Shown here in pieces: positions 26,374 through 34,882 of a stretch of 64,000 bases of DNA. Position 1 is the first letter of the stretch; every line of letters starts with the position of its first letter. The stretch covers positions 310,001-374,000 of the forward strand of contig CAWKNX010000010.1 of assembly GCA_963851085.1 (NCBI GenBank). The letters run 5' to 3'. The position numbers and the translations under genes were made by a program. The stretch is from DATFVJ01 sp963851085 (lineage in GTDB: Bacteria; Actinomycetota; Actinomycetes; Streptosporangiales; Streptosporangiaceae). Below the pieces are notes generated by a model that worked only from the letters and a program-made list of their open reading frames with translations, did not search any database and was not told the DNA's origin.

Positions 26374-27804
26374 TCAGCCGACGAGGGTCTTCACCGCCGC
26401 CGCGATCTCCGTGAGCGCCCTCTTCCCGTCCGCGAAGTACATGCTGGTCTTGGGGTCGAGATACAGCTCGTTGTCGATTCCCGCGTATCCGTGCCCCATC
26501 GACCGCTTGACGACGATGATGCTCTTGGCCTGGTCCACATCGAGGATCGGCATGCCGGAGACGGGGTTGCCCGGACGCCGCGCGGCCGGGTTCGTGACGT
26601 CGTTGGCGCCGATCACGAGGGCCACGTCGGCGCGCGCGAACTCCGGGTTGACCTCTTCCATCTCCTTGAGCTGCGAATAGGGGACGTTCGCCTCGGCGAG
26701 GAGCACGTTCATGTGCCCGGGCATGCGCCCGGCGACGGGGTGGATCGCGTAGACGACGTTCACACCCTTGGTTTCCAGCAACTGCGCCAGCGCCTGCACC
26801 TCGTGCTGCGCCTGCGCGGCGGCGAGCCCGTAGCCAGGCACCACGATGACGTTGTGGGCATAGGCGAGCTGGATCGCGGCGTCGTCGGCATCGACCGTCC
26901 GCACCGAGGCGCCCGCGCCAACCAGGGCTGCCGTGGCCGTGTCACCGGTGCCGAAGCCGCCGATCACGATATTGGTCAGCGACCGGTTCATGGCATCGGC
27001 CATCAGCTTGGTGAGAATGCTTCCGGACGCGCCCACCAGGGCGCCGGCCGTGATGAGCACGGGGTTGTCGATGACGAAACCGGCCATCGCGACGGCCGTG
27101 CCGGTGAACGCGTTCAGCAGTGAGATGACCACCGGCATGTCCGCGCCGCCGATCGGCAGCACCATGGTCACGCCGAATCCGATGGCGGCCAGGATGAGCA
27201 CGATCAGGACCGCGATGTTGCCCGCCCCGGTCATCAGCCAGATGCCCGAGCCGATCATGAGCACGGCGAGCGCCGCGTTGACCACACGGGAGCCGCGGTA
27301 GGTGATCGGCGCGCCACTCACCCAGCCCTGCAGCTTGCCTGCGGCGATGAGCGAACCGGAGAAGGTCACCGCGCCGATGAGGACGTCGAGGGCCGTCGCC
27401 ACAGCCACCGTCCCGGCCACGCTGGTGGCCCCCGGCCTGGTCGCGAGCCGCACGAAGTCGGCGATGGCCACGATGGCGGCAGCGCCGCCGCCTACCGCGT
27501 TGAAGAGGCTCACCAGCTGCGGCATCGCGGTCATCTTCACGGTGCGGGCGCTGTAGAGCCCCGCGGCCGACCCGACGAGGGTGCCGGCGACAAGGACGAT
27601 CCAGCCCGTGGCCGTGACCGTGCCCGAGTGCACGACCTGCGCGAATGCCGTGGCGATCGCGGCGATCATGCCTGCTGCGGAGAGCTGGTTGCCCCGCCGC
27701 GCGGTCACCGGTGAGTTCATCAGGTGCAGCCCGAGGACAAAGCAGACCGCGGCGGCGAGGTAGATCAGCCGGACGATCGTGTCGAACGTGTCGAACTTGA
27801 TCAT
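26374..27804 (-). CDS. pntB: NAD(P) transhydrogenase subunit beta
   Basis: The 476-residue beta subunit of proton-translocating transhydrogenase, which uses the proton gradient to move hydride from NADH to NADP+. The N-terminal two thirds carry about nine membrane helices. The C-terminal domain III binds NADP(H): VIVVPGYGLAAAQAQHEVQ, AIHPVAGRMPGHMNVLLAEA and the late IVVKRSMGHGYAG. Length matches the E. coli beta subunit. It overlaps the stop of the short alpha-2 gene by four bases. Confidence 0.96.
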   Translation of the reverse strand: MIKFDTFDTIVRLIYLAAAVCFVLGLHLMNSPVTARRGNQLSAAGMIAAIATAFAQVVHSGTVTATGWIVLVAGTLVGSAAGLYSARTVKMTAMPQLVSLFNAVGGGAAAIVAIADFVRLATRPGATSVAGTVAVATALDVLIGAVTFSGSLIAAGKLQGWVSGAPITYRGSRVVNAALAVLMIGSGIWLMTGAGNIAVLIVLILAAIGFGVTMVLPIGGADMPVVISLLNAFTGTAVAMAGFVIDNPVLITAGALVGASGSILTKLMADAMNRSLTNIVIGGFGTGDTATAALVGAGASVRTVDADDAAIQLAYAHNVIVVPGYGLAAAQAQHEVQALAQLLETKGVNVVYAIHPVAGRMPGHMNVLLAEANVPYSQLKEMEEVNPEFARADVALVIGANDVTNPAARRPGNPVSGMPILDVDQAKSIIVVKRSMGHGYAGIDNELYLDPKTSMYFADGKRALTEIAAAVKTLVG

Positions 27805-28172
27805 GACGCGGCACCCTTGTCCAGCCCGCGGCTCGCGCCCGCGGCCACCTGGCCGTTACCTGCCGCTGCCGCTTCGACGGGCGGCGGTTCTGGCCGTTTG
27901 CGGAACATCTTCAGCATCCGGCCGGTCACGACGTAGCCACCGACGACGTTCGCCGCAGCGAACGCTGAGGCGACGAAGGCCAGCACGTAGCCGAGGGCGG
28001 TGTTCGCGGTGACCGCGATGAGCATGGCGCCGACGAGCACGATGCCATGAATCGAGTTGGCCGCCGACATCAGCGGCGTGTGCAGCATGGAAGGCACCTT
28101 GCTGATGACCTCGAAGCCAACGAGCAGGCTCAGTACGAAGATGGTGATATCAGCTAGCAGGGCCTGGCTCAT
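27801..28172 (-). CDS. pntAB: NAD(P) transhydrogenase subunit alpha, part 2 (membrane)
   Basis: A 123-residue protein equal to the C-terminal membrane segment of E. coli PntA. It has three to four helices, with SKVPSMLHTPLMSAANSIHGI (a conserved transhydrogenase stretch) near residues 25-45. Splitting of alpha into two genes is common in actinobacteria and Rhodospirillum. It overlaps the end of the alpha-1 gene by 23 bases. Its tail is Ala/Gly-rich and variable. Confidence 0.94.
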   Translation of the reverse strand: MSQALLADITIFVLSLLVGFEVISKVPSMLHTPLMSAANSIHGIVLVGAMLIAVTANTALGYVLAFVASAFAAANVVGGYVVTGRMLKMFRKRPEPPPVEAAAAGNGQVAAGASRGLDKGAAS

Positions 28173-29331
28173 CGGCTTTACCTCCGGCGGCTGGTGCGGG
28201 ATCGAGGACTTTCGCCACGGCTGGGTTGATCACCTTGCCCGCGTGCGTGACGACGACACCGGCCTGAATCTCGTCGCTGGGGTCGATGGCGAGCGCGCCG
28301 TCGCGGACGATGTGGGCGAGCAGCGCGCTGAGGTTGCGGGCGTACGCGGCGGAGGCCGCGGTGGGCATCGTCGCGGGCAGGTTTCCCGCTCCGATGATCG
28401 TGATCCCGTTGTCGGTCACGACGGTTTCTTCGGGCTCGGACAGTTCCACGTTCCCGCCGAGCGGACCGGACCCGAGGTCGACGATGACCGACCCGGGCCG
28501 CATGTCCTTGATCGCTTGAGCGGTCACGAGCAGCGGTGGCCGTCGGCCCGGCACCTGGGCGGTGGTGATGATGACGTCGTGGCGTGCGATGTGGGCGTTC
28601 AGTTCGTCCTGCTGTGCGCGCTGCTCCTCGTCTGAGAGGGCGCGCGCGTAGCCGCCTGAGGCGCCTCCGTCCGCGACCGCGCCGACCGTGAGGAACGTCG
28701 CGCCGAGTGACTCCACCTCTGCCTTGGACGCGGGGCGCACGTCGTAGCCGGACACCACGGCGCCGAGCCGCCGGGCGGTGCCGATCGCCTGCAGGCCCGC
28801 CACGCCCGCGCCGAGAACGAGCACCTCGGCCGGCCTCGCGGTGCCCGCCGCCGTGATGAGCAGCGGGAAGAAGCGCGCGAACGCACCCGCGGCGACAAGC
28901 GCGGCCTTGTAGCCAGCGACGTTGGCCTGCGACGTCAGCGCGTCCATGGTCTGCGCCGCGGGCACCGTCCGCGGGATGCCGTCGAGGCTGATCGCCGTCA
29001 CACCCGCCGCGCCGAGCCGGCGGGCAAGTTCGGGCTGCGTGAGCGGGCTGAGCATGCCGATCACCGCCTGGCCCGCCCTGAGCTTTGCGATGTCCTGCTC
29101 TGGCGGTTTGCCGACCAGCAGCACGATGTCGCCCATCGCCAGCAGTTCCTCATGGCTGGCGATGCTGGCGCCGGCGTCGGTGTAGGCATGGTCGGGGAAG
29201 AACGCGGCGTCACCCGCGCCCTCCTCGACCAGCACGTCGAGACCTATCTGCGCGAGCCGATGTATCGAGTCGGGCACAAGTGCCACGCGCCGCTCGCCTG
29301 GCGCGCTCTCCTTGACGACAGCTACCTTCAC
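28150..29331 (-). CDS. pntAA: NAD(P) transhydrogenase subunit alpha, part 1 (NAD-binding)
   Basis: A 393-residue soluble domain I that binds NAD(H): KVAVVKESAPGERRVALVPD at the start, dinucleotide loop VLGAGVAGLQAIGTARRLGA, then YDVRPASKAEVESLGA. I use GTG 29331, with GAGG eight bases upstream, because the protein then begins exactly as the family does; an ATG seven codons earlier lacks a ribosome site. It is the first gene of the three-gene operon. Confidence 0.94.
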   Translation of the reverse strand: MKVAVVKESAPGERRVALVPDSIHRLAQIGLDVLVEEGAGDAAFFPDHAYTDAGASIASHEELLAMGDIVLLVGKPPEQDIAKLRAGQAVIGMLSPLTQPELARRLGAAGVTAISLDGIPRTVPAAQTMDALTSQANVAGYKAALVAAGAFARFFPLLITAAGTARPAEVLVLGAGVAGLQAIGTARRLGAVVSGYDVRPASKAEVESLGATFLTVGAVADGGASGGYARALSDEEQRAQQDELNAHIARHDVIITTAQVPGRRPPLLVTAQAIKDMRPGSVIVDLGSGPLGGNVELSEPEETVVTDNGITIIGAGNLPATMPTAASAAYARNLSALLAHIVRDGALAIDPSDEIQAGVVVTHAGKVINPAVAKVLDPAPAAGGKADEPGPAS

Positions 29332-30172
29332 CTGCGCGACCTCAACGATCATGTAGAGACAACCGGATGGCTCTGAGAACGAGCCTGATATCAGCCATAC
29401 AGTGCGATTCTCGCTCGTCAAAAAGCATCGCATGGGGTGCGGTGCAGCTTTAGGGGCTTACGCCCCTTGGTGCGCGGGACTCTCGGTCCCGATTTGACCG
29501 ATTTAGAGGTCGCGCGGATAGGGCGTCGGCAGCGTTTCCCCTGCGCGGCGTCGCTGCGACGGGAGCGGGACACCCCTGTCCGCGGGCGGCGCCGCCTGGA
29601 GCCGCCTCCACGGCGGAGCCGCCTGCGCAGCCCGAAGGCGTGCTTGAAGGCACGTCGAGGACTGCAGTGCCGCCAGCCGGGAAGCGGGACCGTGCTGCCT
29701 CGCGCGCCTGCGGCACGACGCGGGCGCGGCAGCCCGGTCTGCGTGATCTCTATGGATCCAGTATGGCGCGGGCCGCTTGGGCCGTGTGCCTGATCCCTCT
29801 TACGTGCGTCTTACGTGCCCGTGCTGCGGAACACTTGCCGAGCTGTTCACTCTGCGGATCGCGGCCGGTCTCTGGCCTGGTCCGCTGCGGACCGGCCGCA
29901 CTACCCGGACCCCCTGATCGCACAGCCGCGATGGCCATGGACGCAGTTCTGGAGGGGCTTTGGCGTGGCTGCGGGGCGGCGGCGGGTGGAGGGATTGCTG
30001 GAGTGGTGCTGTGGCCCGGATGGGGCCAGTGTTGCCAGTGAGCATGATCGCCGTAGCCTGCCCGCCCTGCGCACCCCCGTGATCCGCAGTGGCACTGTTT
30101 CCCATGATCGTGGTGCACCACGCGCTGTACGAGCCTGCCGTGCTACCCGAGCCGAGGATTCGGGCGAAGCTC

Positions 30173-30222
30173 GATCGATGGCTTCTAGGGCGGCCTGCAG
30201 GCCGCCCTAGAAGCCATCGATC
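30173..30222. repeat. 50 bp perfect palindrome (element B, copy 1)
   Basis: Arms of 25 bases meet at a central CTGCAG with no loop; the left arm begins GATCGATGGCTTCTAGGGCG. The next 44 bases (30223-30266) continue into sequence whose reverse complement matches 33552-33600 downstream of leuD, including GCCGTTCGCCAAGATCG. A related stretch with GCCATCGATCGAGCTT is at about 33803-33826. Confidence 0.85.
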
Positions 30223-30531
30223 TTGGCGAACGGCAGGGGCTACCGGCAGGTAGCAGGCTGAACAGCCGAAGATCCGCGACCATGCGACAGGCTCATACGA
30301 GGCTGTCGCACAACTCGTGATCTTGAAGAATCAAGCTCATCTTGTGTGGCGTGTTGCATCGATGATCTCCACTGCGCGGGCTCAGGGGCCCTAAAGATGA
30401 CACCCACGCTCCACTAGCGCTCTATCCGGACACGTTGGGCACAGTTACGCGACTAGTCCTGGTATCCCCGCCGGGGGACGCCGCGCCGGCGTGGAAACCG
30501 GGGTGGGTTGCCCGCCGGGGCTGCCGCGCGC

Positions 30532-30654
30532 CTAGGAGGCCGCTGAACAACGGCGTCCGATCAGCGAGCGGGTCATCCGCGCCCGGCTGGCAAGGCGGAG
30601 CCCGAGGCCGCTACCAGCGGTTTGTAACGGCGAGGGTGACCAGCGGCCTCCTAG
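30532..30654. repeat. Short element with 14 bp terminal inverted repeats
   Basis: CTAGGAGGCCGCTG (30532-30545) and its exact complement CAGCGGCCTCCTAG (30641-30654) flank 95 bases with no coding frame. It could be a small MITE-like element or a long hairpin beyond the ndgR stop at 30761. No target-site duplication is obvious. Confidence 0.55.
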
Positions 30655-30760
30655 CTGAGGCTGGATTTGCCGGTCAGCTCATATAGCGGGCCAGGTAGCA
30701 CGATCATGGAAAGTGTCGCTCCGCCGGGCCCGCACGCGGCCCTTTGGGCCGGCGGCGATG

Positions 30761-31477
30761 TCAGCCGGCGCGCCCGAGCATCTCGCTGATCCTCTCGCCG
30801 GCCGCCACCACGGCGGCCGCGTGCAGGCGGCCAGGCGAGCGGGTGAGCCGCTCGATCGGCCCGGACACGGAGACGGCCGCCACGATCTTGCCGCCCGGGC
30901 CGCGGACCGGCGCGGATACCGACGCCACGCCCGCCTCTCGCTCGGCTACACTCGCCGCCCACCCACGCCGGCGCACCTGCGCGAGGGTCGTGGCGCTGAA
31001 CTTGGCGCCGCGCAGGCCACGGTGCATCCGCTCGGGCTCATCCCAGGCGAGGAGCGCCTGTGCCGCGGAGCCGGCCGTCATCGGCAGCGCCGCGCCCACC
31101 GGTACGGTGTCACGCAGGCCGCTTGCCCGTTCCGCGGCTGCCAGGCAGATCCGCGCGTCCGCCTGTCGCCGGTACAGTTGCGCGCTTTCCCCCGTCCGGT
31201 CGCGCAACTGGCTGAGCACCGGCTGCGCGATGGCAAGGAGCCTGTCCTCGCCGGCCGCGGTGGCAAGCTCGGCGATCCGTGGACCGAGAGTGAACCGGCC
31301 GCGGGAGTCCCTGGCCACGAGCCTGTGGCGCTCGAGCGCGACCGCGATGCGGTGCGCCGTCGGCCGCGTCAGTCCCGTCGCGTTCACAAGCTGCGCGAGC
31401 GAGGCCGGGCCGGATTCGAGGGCGTCGAGCACGGAAACCGTCTTGTCCAGGACGCCGACTCCGCTAGAGTTGTCCAT
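30761..31477 (-). CDS. ndgR: IclR-family regulator of leucine biosynthesis (NdgR-like)
   Basis: A 238-residue IclR-type protein: N-terminal winged helix (LAQLVNATGLTRPTAHRIAVALERHRLV), then the effector domain (LRDRTGESAQLYRRQADARICLAAAE). It is divergent from leuCD, separated by 69 bases. This is the arrangement of NdgR/AreB in Streptomyces, which controls leuCD and other amino-acid genes. A much longer open frame extends antisense through leuC, but only this last third is IclR; the start is the ATG at 31477 before DNSSGVGVLDKTV. Confidence 0.92.
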   Translation of the reverse strand: MDNSSGVGVLDKTVSVLDALESGPASLAQLVNATGLTRPTAHRIAVALERHRLVARDSRGRFTLGPRIAELATAAGEDRLLAIAQPVLSQLRDRTGESAQLYRRQADARICLAAAERASGLRDTVPVGAALPMTAGSAAQALLAWDEPERMHRGLRGAKFSATTLAQVRRRGWAASVAEREAGVASVSAPVRGPGGKIVAAVSVSGPIERLTRSPGRLHAAAVVAAGERISEMLGRAG

Positions 31478-31546
31478 GTACTGAATATTGCCGTCTCGCC
31501 ATTCGAGAAGCAACTGGCGGGGCGCGGCAAACGGGAAGGCGGGACG
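31478..31546. promoter_or_regulatory. ndgR/leuC divergent promoter region
   Basis: Only 69 bases separate the two start codons, so both promoters and any NdgR site must overlap here. The AT-richer TACTGAATATTG lies next to the ndgR start. I see no strong dyad to name as the operator. Control by NdgR is inferred from known Streptomyces examples. Confidence 0.6.
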
Positions 31547-32953
31547 ATGGGCAGGACACTGGCGCAGAAGGTATGGGACGCCCACGTGGTGCGGCGCGCC
31601 GCGGGCGAGCCTGACCTGCTCTATATCGACCTGCACCTGATACACGAGGTGACGAGCCCGCAGGCGTTCGACGGTCTCAGGCTGGCCGGCCGTAGGGTGC
31701 GGCGGCCCGATCTGTCGATCGCGACCGAGGACCACAATGTCCCCACGGAGGGCGTCACCGGCCCGCATAGCCTGATCGCGGATCCCGTGTCGCGCGCCCA
31801 GGTGGAGGCGCTGCGTAAGAACTGCGCCGAGTTCGGCATCAGGCTGCACCCGATGGGCGACGCCAGCCAGGGAATCGTGCATGTCATCGGACCGCAGCTT
31901 GGCCTGGTCCAGCCCGGCATGACGATCGTCTGCGGCGACTCGCACACCAGCACGCTTGGGGCCTTCGGAGCCCTGGCCTTCGGCATCGGCACCAGCGAGG
32001 TCGAGCACGTGCTCGCGACCCAGGCACTGCCGCAGAATCCGGTCAAGACGATGGCCGTCACCTGCGGCGGGCACCTGCCTTATGGCGTCACCGCCAAGGA
32101 CCTCATCCTCGCCATCATCGCGAAGATCGGCACCGCAGGCGGGCAGGGCCACGTCATCGAGTACCGGGGCGCCGCGCTCACCGGGCTCTCGATGGAAGGC
32201 CGCATGACGGTGTGCAACATGTCCATCGAGGCGGGCGCGCGGGCCGGCCTGGTCGCCCCTGACGACGTAACGTTCGGCTACCTCGAGGGCAGGCCGCACG
32301 CGCCGCGCGGCCCCGGCTGGGAGGCCGCGCTCGACTACTGGCGGTCCCTGCGCACCGACAGTGACGCCAGCTTCGACCGCAAGGTCGAACTGGACGCGGG
32401 TGCGCTGACCCCGTACGTCACCTGGGGCACCAACCCGGGGCAGGCCGGTCCGCTCGACGGCGCAGTGCCACATCCGGAGTCGTTCGGGAATCCTGATCTT
32501 CGCGCCGCGGCCGAGCGCGCGCTGGCTTACATGGACCTGCGGCCGGGCACGCCGCTGCGCGACATCACGGTCGATACCGTCTTCGTCGGCTCGTGCACGA
32601 ACGGGCGGCTGGAAGATCTGCGCGCAGCGGCGGACGTGCTGCGCGGGCGCCGGGTCGCGGACGGCATCCGGATGCTCGTCGTTCCCGGGTCCATGCAGGT
32701 CAAAGAGGCGGCGGAACGCGAGGGACTCGACAGTGTCTTCACCGCCGCCGGCGCGCAGTGGCGGAGCGCGGGATGTTCCATGTGCCTCGCCATGAACCCG
32801 GACAGGCTCGCGCCGGGGCAGCGCTGCGCCTCCACCTCCAACCGTAACTTCGAAGGCAGGCAGGGGAAGGGTGGCCGTACGCACCTGGTGTCACCGCAGG
32901 TCGCCGCGGCGACCGCGGTCACCGGCAGGCTCACCGCCCCGGCCGATCTGTAA
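31547..32953 (+). CDS. leuC: 3-isopropylmalate dehydratase large subunit
   Basis: LeuC, with LeuD, isomerises 2-isopropylmalate to 3-isopropylmalate in leucine synthesis. The 468-residue protein is of the aconitase superfamily, with cluster ligands Cys350 (GSCTNGR) and Cys410/Cys413 (CSMC). CGDSHTSTLGAFGALAFGIG and the late RCASTSNRNFEGRQGKGG are conserved. I start at ATG 31547 (GRTLAQKVWDAHVV follows); the open frame runs further upstream through ndgR antisense. leuD follows after 10 bases. Confidence 0.97.
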   Translation: MGRTLAQKVWDAHVVRRAAGEPDLLYIDLHLIHEVTSPQAFDGLRLAGRRVRRPDLSIATEDHNVPTEGVTGPHSLIADPVSRAQVEALRKNCAEFGIRLHPMGDASQGIVHVIGPQLGLVQPGMTIVCGDSHTSTLGAFGALAFGIGTSEVEHVLATQALPQNPVKTMAVTCGGHLPYGVTAKDLILAIIAKIGTAGGQGHVIEYRGAALTGLSMEGRMTVCNMSIEAGARAGLVAPDDVTFGYLEGRPHAPRGPGWEAALDYWRSLRTDSDASFDRKVELDAGALTPYVTWGTNPGQAGPLDGAVPHPESFGNPDLRAAAERALAYMDLRPGTPLRDITVDTVFVGSCTNGRLEDLRAAADVLRGRRVADGIRMLVVPGSMQVKEAAEREGLDSVFTAAGAQWRSAGCSMCLAMNPDRLAPGQRCASTSNRNFEGRQGKGGRTHLVSPQVAAATAVTGRLTAPADL

Positions 32954-32963
32954 GGAGAGCCCG

Positions 32964-33551
32964 ATGGAACCGTTCACGACGCACACCGGCCGGGCCCTGC
33001 CACTGCGCCGCAGCAACGTCGACACCGACCAGATCATCCCGGCGGAGTATCTCAAGCGCGTCACCCGCACCGGTTTCGGCGAAGGGCTGTTCGCCGCGTG
33101 GCGGGAGGACCCGGCCTTCGTGCTCAACAACCCCGCGTATGCCGGGGCGACGATCGTCCTGGCCGGAACCGACTTCGGCATCGGGTCCTCACGTGAACAC
33201 GCGGTGTGGGCGCTGCAGGACTACGGTTTCCGCGCTGTCGTGGCGCCGCGCTTCGGCGACATCTTCGCGGGTAACGCGACCAAGGCAGGCCTGCTTCCTG
33301 TGCGGTTGCCCGAGGAAACTGTCCAGGCACTGCACAAGGCCGTCGAGGCGGATCCGGCCACCCTGATCACTGTCGATCTGAACGCCCGCGAGGTCCGTTC
33401 CTGTGGTATCAGCGCCAGTTTCGAGATCGACGACTACACCAGGTGGCGGCTCATGGAAGGGCTGGACGACATCGGCCTCACGCTGCGCCACGCCGCCGAG
33501 ATCACCGAGTTCGAGCAGCACCGCCCCGCGTGGATGCCGGTGACCGCTTAG
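32964..33551 (+). CDS. leuD: 3-isopropylmalate dehydratase small subunit
   Basis: The 195-residue swivelling subunit that completes the LeuCD active site: SNVDTDQIIPAEYLKRVTRTGF and GTDFGIGSSREHAVWAL are diagnostic. AAGGAG lies six bases before the ATG, starting ten bases after the leuC stop. Length is normal. Confidence 0.97.
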   Translation: MEPFTTHTGRALPLRRSNVDTDQIIPAEYLKRVTRTGFGEGLFAAWREDPAFVLNNPAYAGATIVLAGTDFGIGSSREHAVWALQDYGFRAVVAPRFGDIFAGNATKAGLLPVRLPEETVQALHKAVEADPATLITVDLNAREVRSCGISASFEIDDYTRWRLMEGLDDIGLTLRHAAEITEFEQHRPAWMPVTA

Positions 33552-33624
33552 AGCTGTCCAGCCTGCTACCGGCTGGTAGCTTTGCCGTTCGCCAAGATCG
33601 GTGGCCGTAGGGCGGCCTATCCGG
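33552..33624. repeat. Element B, copy 2, with hairpin after leuD
   Basis: This stretch matches the reverse complement of about 30197-30266 (shared CAGCCTGCTACC, GCCGTTCGCCAAGATCG, AGGGCGGCCT). It contains the small hairpin GCTACC-GGCT-GGTAGC just after the leuD stop, which may act as the leuCD terminator. Confidence 0.7.
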
Positions 33625-33681
33625 TCGCAACGGGCCATGGATCATGATCCGGGCGATGGCCGCGGCCCAGGCAACGCCGAG

Positions 33682-33742
33682 CCTTCATGATCGCGGTAAC
33701 TTATCGGCGATATGTGCGGAAAAGTTACCGCGATCATGAAGG
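33682..33742. repeat. Palindromic element A, copy 2
   Basis: Arms of 21 bases, left 33682-33702 (beginning CCTTCATGATCGCGGTAAC), right 33722-33742, around a 19-base centre. The centre TCGGCGATATGTGCGGAA is shared with copy 1, so the similarity covers the whole element. Confidence 0.88.
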
Positions 33743-34425
33743 CGCCGTGGGTCAAAGGCGATGGTAAACATATTGACAGCCGTGGGATAGCACGCCTTAC
33801 GGGCCATCGATCGAGCTTTGCCCGAGCCCTCCGGCACGGGCAATGCGAACGCCCTGGTGCGCGTGCAGGTGCCGCGGGGGCGGGTTTCCGCTGTCGGGTG
33901 AGCGCGCAACTGACGCGCCGGGTGGTGCAGCACGTTGATCGCGGCGAGGTCGACCGTCAGCCCGCCGAGCTGCTGCACCAGCGCCTTGGCCTTTGGCAGG
34001 GCCGGGTGGTACAGCGACCGGTGGTGCAGGCCCTGCGCACCGTCGGCGAGCTCATCCAGAACCAGGTGCGGCTCGGCCTCGCGCGATGGAGCGCGTGGTC
34101 AGGGAGCGGAGGGTGGCGCAGCGACGGGTGGCGCAGCGACGGGTGGCGCAGCGCCGGGTGCCGCAGCGCCGGGTGCCGCAGCGCCGGGTGCCGCAGCGAC
34201 GGGTGCCGCAGCGGACGTGTTCCGAATCGGGGACCGAATTGTACGCATCACGAGTCCCATGAGCACCACAGGTCCCGCATTCAACGGCAGATGAGCCGAC
34301 ACGCCGGAATTCGGGCCGCAGGTAATTGTGCGACGCGCCCAAGTGCCCTAATTTCTAGCACGTCAGAGGTCGCGAGCACGGCTGGGTAGCGTGCGTGACC
34401 TCGGGGGTAACCGGAGGAGTGACTC
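33743..34425. other. Non-coding region upstream of hup, with 15 bp minisatellite
   Basis: I cannot support a gene here. After element A, about 33763-33795 shares ATATTGACAGCCGTG-type sequence with the flank of copy 3 (near 48020). 34113-34212 holds about seven copies of a 15-base unit (GGGTGGCGCAGCGAC and variants). Frames across 33890-34300 are open on both strands but low-complexity. The last 80 bases should hold the hup promoter. Confidence 0.6.
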
Positions 34426-34734
34426 ATGAACAAGCGTGACCTGATCGACGCGATCTCCGGCCGCTTGGGGGACAAGAAGACCGCGACCGAGGCCGTGAAC
34501 GCCGTGCTTGACACCATTCAGGCAACAGTGGCCAAGGGCGACAAGGTGGCGATCACAGGGTTTGGCGTCTTCGAGAAGGCGGTCCGTCCCGCACGGACCG
34601 CCCGTAACCCAGCCACCGGGGAGCCGATCAAGGTGCCGAAGTCATCGGTGCCCAAGTTCCGGCCTGGTGCGGACTTCAAGGCCATGGTGAACGGCGAGAA
34701 GAAGGCGCCGGCGAGAACCGCGAGGAAGAGCTAG
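34426..34734 (+). CDS. HU-family DNA-binding protein
   Basis: A 102-residue histone-like protein that bends DNA non-specifically. The start MNKRDLIDAISGRLGDKK, the GFGVFEKAVRPARTARNPATGE arm and KVPKSSVPKFRPGADFK are classic HU. After the usual 90 or so residues a short basic tail (KKAPARTARKS) is added, much shorter than the Lys-rich tail of HupS. GGAGG precedes the ATG. Its place after leuCD is the same as in Streptomyces. Confidence 0.96.
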   Translation: MNKRDLIDAISGRLGDKKTATEAVNAVLDTIQATVAKGDKVAITGFGVFEKAVRPARTARNPATGEPIKVPKSSVPKFRPGADFKAMVNGEKKAPARTARKS

Positions 34735-34772
34735 CGGCCACGGTTCGATCGATTGGCCGGGCGGCGCTTCGT

Positions 34773-34812
34773 TGGCCGGGCGGCGCCTGGCCAGGAAAGC
34801 GCCGCCCGGCCA
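34773..34812 (+). terminator. Hairpin terminator after hup
   Basis: TGGCCGGGCGGCGC (34773-34786), a 12-base loop and the exact complement GCGCCGCCCGGCCA (34799-34812), 39 bases after the hup stop. The left-arm sequence is also present once at 34754-34767, giving a second possible pairing. No T-run. It lies between convergent hup and ddl and may stop both. Confidence 0.7.
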
Positions 34813-34882
34813 CATGGGCTCGCGGTCAGGCGCAGAAGGTCAGGCGCGCGCGGCCAGGCACACACGGCCAGGCGCGCGCGAC

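Larger units (their letters stand above)
29332..30760. other. Long gene-free region between pntAA and ndgR
   Basis: About 1.4 kb without a frame I can link to a family. The first part should hold the pntAA promoter. Frames at 29437-29793 and 29640-30041 are Arg/Pro-rich and look like GC-driven open frames rather than genes. Three repeats stand out: a stretch at 30104-30118 sharing CATGATCGTGGTG with the palindromic elements, the 50 bp palindrome at 30173-30222, and the inverted-repeat element at 30532-30654. Confidence 0.6.

Noticed and set aside
29437..30210. Several 90-130 codon frames after pntAA
   Set aside because: They overlap each other on both strands, are Arg/Ala-rich and lack motifs; no start stands out.
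30761..32884. 707-codon minus frame across leuC and ndgR
   Set aside because: Only the last third is a protein family (IclR). The rest is antisense to leuC and has no similarity or ribosome site.
33712..34389. 225-codon frame upstream of hup
   Set aside because: It begins in palindromic element A and ends in a 15 bp minisatellite; the middle has no recognisable domain, so I left it as non-coding.
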